From Chloroflexota bacterium (GTDB lineage Bacteria; Chloroflexota; Dehalococcoidia; Lucifugimonadales; UBA1127), in the NCBI GenBank assembly GCA_028873745.1, contig JAPPNT010000023.1, positions 1 to 7,494 on the forward strand: a stretch of DNA of 7,494 nt, read 5' to 3'. This document shows, in pieces, positions 5,077-7,494 of the stretch; position 1 is the first letter of the stretch; each line of letters opens with the position of its first letter. The position numbers and the translations under genes were made by a program. The notes below the pieces were generated by a model. That model worked only from the letters and a program-made list of their open reading frames with translations, was not told the DNA's origin and did not search any database.

Positions 5077-6422
5077 CGACCGTCACCGCCACCAGCCAGA
5101 GCACCCTGGCCGAGCGAGTCGCTTGGGCCAAGGCGAATCTGTTCAACAGCCGGGGCAACTCGGTCCTGACGGTCGTGTCTCTCGGCACAGCCGCGCTGCT
5201 GATCTTCCTGGCCGTCCGCTACGTCCTCTTCCAGGCCAACTGGGGCCTCGTCGCCATCAACCGGCGGCTCTTCTTCATCGGCAGCTACCCGCCGGACGAG
5301 ACCCTTCGCATCTGGATCGCCATCTTCCTCGTCGTGGGACTGATCTCGATCACCTACGGGATATGGTCCGGCCGGCTGCGGCCGTACCTGATGGTCATCG
5401 GCGTCATCGCGGCCATCGTGCTCACGCTCGGGCTCGGGACCGACGTCCGCATCGAGGCTCGCGAGTTCACGGACGTCATTCAGGCCGGCGAACAAACGAC
5501 GACGGTGTCCGGCATCAACAACGTCCTCGTGATGGAGCAGGGATGGGCGCCCTCTTGGCTCTACGCCATTTCGCTCGGGTTGGCCGTCCCCTTCGGCTCG
5601 ACGTGGCTGCTCATGGCGGCCGTCTTCGCGACGCTCGCCGCCGGAGCATGGGTGGGCCAGCGCATTGCGCCCTGGCGCAGCAACCCCATCATGCTGCAGG
5701 GCTTGGGAGCCCTCTGGGTGCTCCTCATCCCGACGATTGTCCTGCTGCAGATCGGCGTGTCCAGCAACAGTTGGGAGAGTGCGTTCCTGGACGTGCTCGT
5801 CTTCGTCGTCGGCGGGTTCTTCTCCTTCTTCATCGGCCTTGCCCTCGCCCTTGGACGAATCTCCCCCTACGCATCAATCCGCGTGGCCTCCGTTGGCTAC
5901 ATCGAGGTCGTGCGCGCCGCGCCGCTGCTCGTGTGGCTCCTCTTCGCGACGTTCCTCCAGGACGAGCTCGGCCCCATCGGCGAATCCTTTAGCAGCATCG
6001 ACCTCGTGTACCGCGTGATGATCGTCTTCGCCTTCTTCGGCGGGGCCTACATCGCCGAGGTCATCCGGGGCGGGCTCCAGTCCGTGCCGCGAGGGCAGTG
6101 GGAGGCGTCGCAGTCGCTGGGGTTGTCGTCGATGCAGATGTACGCGCTCATCGTCCTGCCGCAGGCGATCCGGGCCGTCATCCCGGCCATCATCGGGCGC
6201 TTCATCGCCCTGTGGAAGGACACGGCGCTCCTCGCGGCAATCTCCCTGGTGAACACGTTGGAAAAGTCGAAGAAGATCCTGAGCGGCCAGACGGACATCG
6301 CGGAGGGCGCGTTCTTTGAGGTCTACATAGTGGTCGGACTGATCTACTGGGCGGTGTCGTACATGCTTTCCAGGCTGGGCGGCGCCGCGGAGGCACGGCT
6401 GGGCGTGGGACAGCGCCGGTAG
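5073..6422 (+). CDS. aapM: L-amino acid ABC transporter permease (AapM/BztC family), long form
   Basis: A 449-residue permease, the second membrane subunit of the importer. The ATG shares ATGA with the aapQ stop; only a weak GGAA (about 5057-5060) precedes it, as expected for coupled translation. The cytoplasmic start has the AapM-like WAKANLFNSRGNSVLT (18-33). The first half (to about 230) holds five hydrophobic segments, near 31-50, 81-98, 104-121, 162-193 and 207-227. The conserved transporter domain occupies about 238-435: GYIEVVRAAPLLVWLLF (275-291) is the polar amino acid permease signature, AYIAEVIRGGLQSVPRGQ (325-342) follows, and the EAA loop begins EASQSLGLSSMQMYALIVLPQ (344-364). 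LWKDTALLAAISL (380-392) matches the family KDTSL motif. From memory most AapM proteins are about 360-400 residues, so this is some 50 or more residues longer; the excess seems to lie between residues 120 and 235. I see no sign of frameshift. Confidence 0.93.
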   Translation: MTTVTATSQSTLAERVAWAKANLFNSRGNSVLTVVSLGTAALLIFLAVRYVLFQANWGLVAINRRLFFIGSYPPDETLRIWIAIFLVVGLISITYGIWSGRLRPYLMVIGVIAAIVLTLGLGTDVRIEAREFTDVIQAGEQTTTVSGINNVLVMEQGWAPSWLYAISLGLAVPFGSTWLLMAAVFATLAAGAWVGQRIAPWRSNPIMLQGLGALWVLLIPTIVLLQIGVSSNSWESAFLDVLVFVVGGFFSFFIGLALALGRISPYASIRVASVGYIEVVRAAPLLVWLLFATFLQDELGPIGESFSSIDLVYRVMIVFAFFGGAYIAEVIRGGLQSVPRGQWEASQSLGLSSMQMYALIVLPQAIRAVIPAIIGRFIALWKDTALLAAISLVNTLEKSKKILSGQTDIAEGAFFEVYIVVGLIYWAVSYMLSRLGGAAEARLGVGQRR

Positions 6423-6444
6423 CGAGACTCGGAGGGAAGCAGCC

Positions 6445-7197
6445 ATGACGGAGAGCAACGGCAGGGAAATGGTCCGCATGGAGAACGTGGTGAAGCGCTT
6501 CGGCAACTTCACCGCGCTGAACGGCGTCAGCATCACCATCGAGGAGGGCGAGGTCGTCGTCATCATCGGCCCCTCCGGCTCTGGCAAGTCCACGCTCCTC
6601 CGCACCATCAACCAGCTCGAGAAGCACGACGGCGGCCGCATCGTCGTCGACGGCATGGAGATCACCGACGACCTCCGCACCCTCACCCAGATCCGCACCG
6701 AGACCGGCATGGTCTTCCAGCAGTTCAACCTCTTCCCCCACCTCACCGTCCTGCGCAACATCACCCTCGCGCCCCAGAAGGTCCGCCACATGCCCCAGCG
6801 CGAAGCGGAGGAACTGGCCTACCAGCTGCTGGAGCGCGTGGACATTTCCGAGCAGGCGGAGAAGTTCCCCGGACAGCTCTCCGGTGGCCAGCAACAGCGC
6901 GTCGCCATCGCCCGCGCCCTCGCCATGAACCCGCGCCTCATGATGTTCGATGAGCCAACCTCCGCCCTCGACCCGGAGATGATCAACGAGGTCCTCAAGG
7001 TCATGACTGAGCTGGCCGCCGACGGCATGACGATGATCTGCGTCACCCACGAGATGGGCTTCGCCCGCAACGTCGCCCACCGCGTCGTCTTCATGGACGA
7101 GGGCGAGATCGTCGAGGTCGCCACCGCCGCTGAGTTCTTCACGGCGCCAAAGGAGCCCCGCACCCGCATGTTCCTGGACCAGATCCTGACGCACTAG
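6445..7197 (+). CDS. aapP: L-amino acid ABC transporter ATP-binding protein (AapP/GlnQ family)
   Basis: The 250-residue ATPase that powers the importer at the cytoplasmic face of AapQM; length is normal for the polar amino acid class. The ATG at 6445 has GGAGG (6431-6435) nine bases upstream and lies 22 bp after the aapM stop, within the same operon. All catalytic motifs are intact: Walker A GPSGSGKST (42-50), Q-loop MVFQQFNLFPHLT (89-101), ABC signature LSGGQQQR (145-152), Walker B LMMFDE (165-170) with catalytic Glu170, D-loop SALD (173-176) and the switch His202 in VTHEMGFA. The FQQFNLFPH sequence and EMGFA after the switch histidine are hallmarks of the GlnQ/HisP/AapP branch, which agrees with the neighbours. 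It ends the operon; no T-rich terminator follows, though palindromic repeats begin 17 bp downstream of the stop. Confidence 0.97.
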   Translation: MTESNGREMVRMENVVKRFGNFTALNGVSITIEEGEVVVIIGPSGSGKSTLLRTINQLEKHDGGRIVVDGMEITDDLRTLTQIRTETGMVFQQFNLFPHLTVLRNITLAPQKVRHMPQREAEELAYQLLERVDISEQAEKFPGQLSGGQQQRVAIARALAMNPRLMMFDEPTSALDPEMINEVLKVMTELAADGMTMICVTHEMGFARNVAHRVVFMDEGEIVEVATAAEFFTAPKEPRTRMFLDQILTH

Positions 7198-7213
7198 CCA
7201 CACGGCCGACGCC

Positions 7214-7240
7214 CGTTCGCCCTGAGCCTGTCGAAGGGCG
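7214..7240. repeat. Palindromic dispersed repeat, short copy, after aapP
   Basis: The stretch contains CCTGAGCCTGTCGAAGGG with complementary ends, CGCCCT (7218-7223) and AGGGCG (7235-7240), around an 11-base loop. This core is a repeat that I know to occur many times in intergenic DNA of diverse high-GC bacteria. Here it lies 17 bp after the aapP stop. It may act as a 3' structure for the operon mRNA, but there is no T-run, so intrinsic termination is doubtful. Confidence 0.7.
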
Positions 7241-7294
7241 CCCCCGACAGCGTCAAGTTGACGAAGCCGAACGGCGCCTGCTGTAATGAAAAGA

Positions 7295-7353
7295 CGCCCC
7301 CGTTCGTCCTGAGGGACCTGTCGAAGCCTGTCCTGAGGCTCTCGATGGGGGCG
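7295..7353. repeat. Palindromic dispersed repeat, second rearranged copy upstream of tRNA-Ala
   Basis: The same GTTCGTCCTGAG and CCTGTCGAAG words recur, but shuffled and partly duplicated. CGCCCCC (7295-7301) pairs with GGGGGCG (7347-7353) as a 7-bp outer stem. Inside are two hairpins: GTCC/GGAC (7306-7309 with 7314-7317), and TCGA-AGCCT (7321-7329) with AGGCT-C-TCGA (7336-7345). The whole can fold as a three-way junction. It ends 16 bp before the tRNA. The 9-mer GAACGGCGC occurs on both sides, at 7269-7277 and 7355-7363. Confidence 0.6.
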
Positions 7354-7369
7354 AGAACGGCGCACGCAA

Positions 7370-7445
<76 letters not shown>

Positions 7446-7494
7446 CCGCTTACGGTAGATACCGCCATCTTCGAGATGTCGCTTGGCAGCCTGT
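7446..7494. other. tRNA downstream region with two small hairpins
   Basis: After the tRNA, CGGTA/TACCG (7453-7457 with 7460-7464) and CATCT/AGATG (7466-7470 with 7474-7478, loop TCG) could fold as two short stems. Neither is followed by a T-run within the window. They could help 3' processing of the tRNA or be chance. No gene is recognisable before the right edge. Confidence 0.3.

Noticed and set aside
6202..7365. A 387-codon minus-strand frame opposite aapM and aapP
   Set aside because: It is antisense to two clearly conserved genes, has shadow-type composition and runs into the repeat region.

Overview
The window is GC-rich bacterial chromosome. Its core is a complete four-gene ABC importer for L-amino acids of the Aap/Bzt type (aapJ-aapQ-aapM-aapP). 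The source is probably a monoderm, high-GC bacterium, and I favour a Chloroflexota lineage such as Dehalococcoidia/SAR202. The reasons are that the binding protein has a lipoprotein signal rather than a plain periplasmic one, and that copies of a 'CCTGAGCCTGTCGAAGG'-type dispersed repeat lie next to the tRNA. The phylum is an inference; nothing in the window proves it.

Layout. Positions 1-181 (minus strand) hold the first 60 codons of a major facilitator superfamily (MFS) transporter that runs off the left edge. A 235-bp divergent intergenic region (182-416) carries a candidate minus-strand promoter and an inverted repeat built on TTGCAA. Next is a 211-residue membrane protein I do not recognise (417-1052, plus). 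A 128-bp gap with an 18-bp tandem duplication and a 7-bp dyad leads to a complete 12-helix MFS transporter (1181-2461, plus), which has the same FYGW amino-terminal signature as the partial one. A comparatively AT-rich 279-bp gap (2462-2740) may hold a 75-codon ORF and the promoter of the importer operon.

The importer follows: lipoprotein solute receptor aapJ (2741-3823); a perfect 15-bp hairpin (3854-3888); permease aapQ (3910-5076); permease aapM (5073-6422, overlapping aapQ by ATGA); and ATPase aapP (6445-7197). The lipid-anchored receptor should deliver an amino acid to the AapQ/AapM heterodimer, with import driven by AapP. The hairpin after aapJ is well placed to keep receptor output above permease output.

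The right end (7198-7494) has two copies of a palindromic dispersed repeat, then a tRNA-Ala(TGC) gene with encoded CCA (7370-7445).

I see no CRISPR array, transposase, phage gene or defence system. Most of the window is ordinary transport biology. The parts worth a second look are the non-coding structures and the unrecognised membrane protein.
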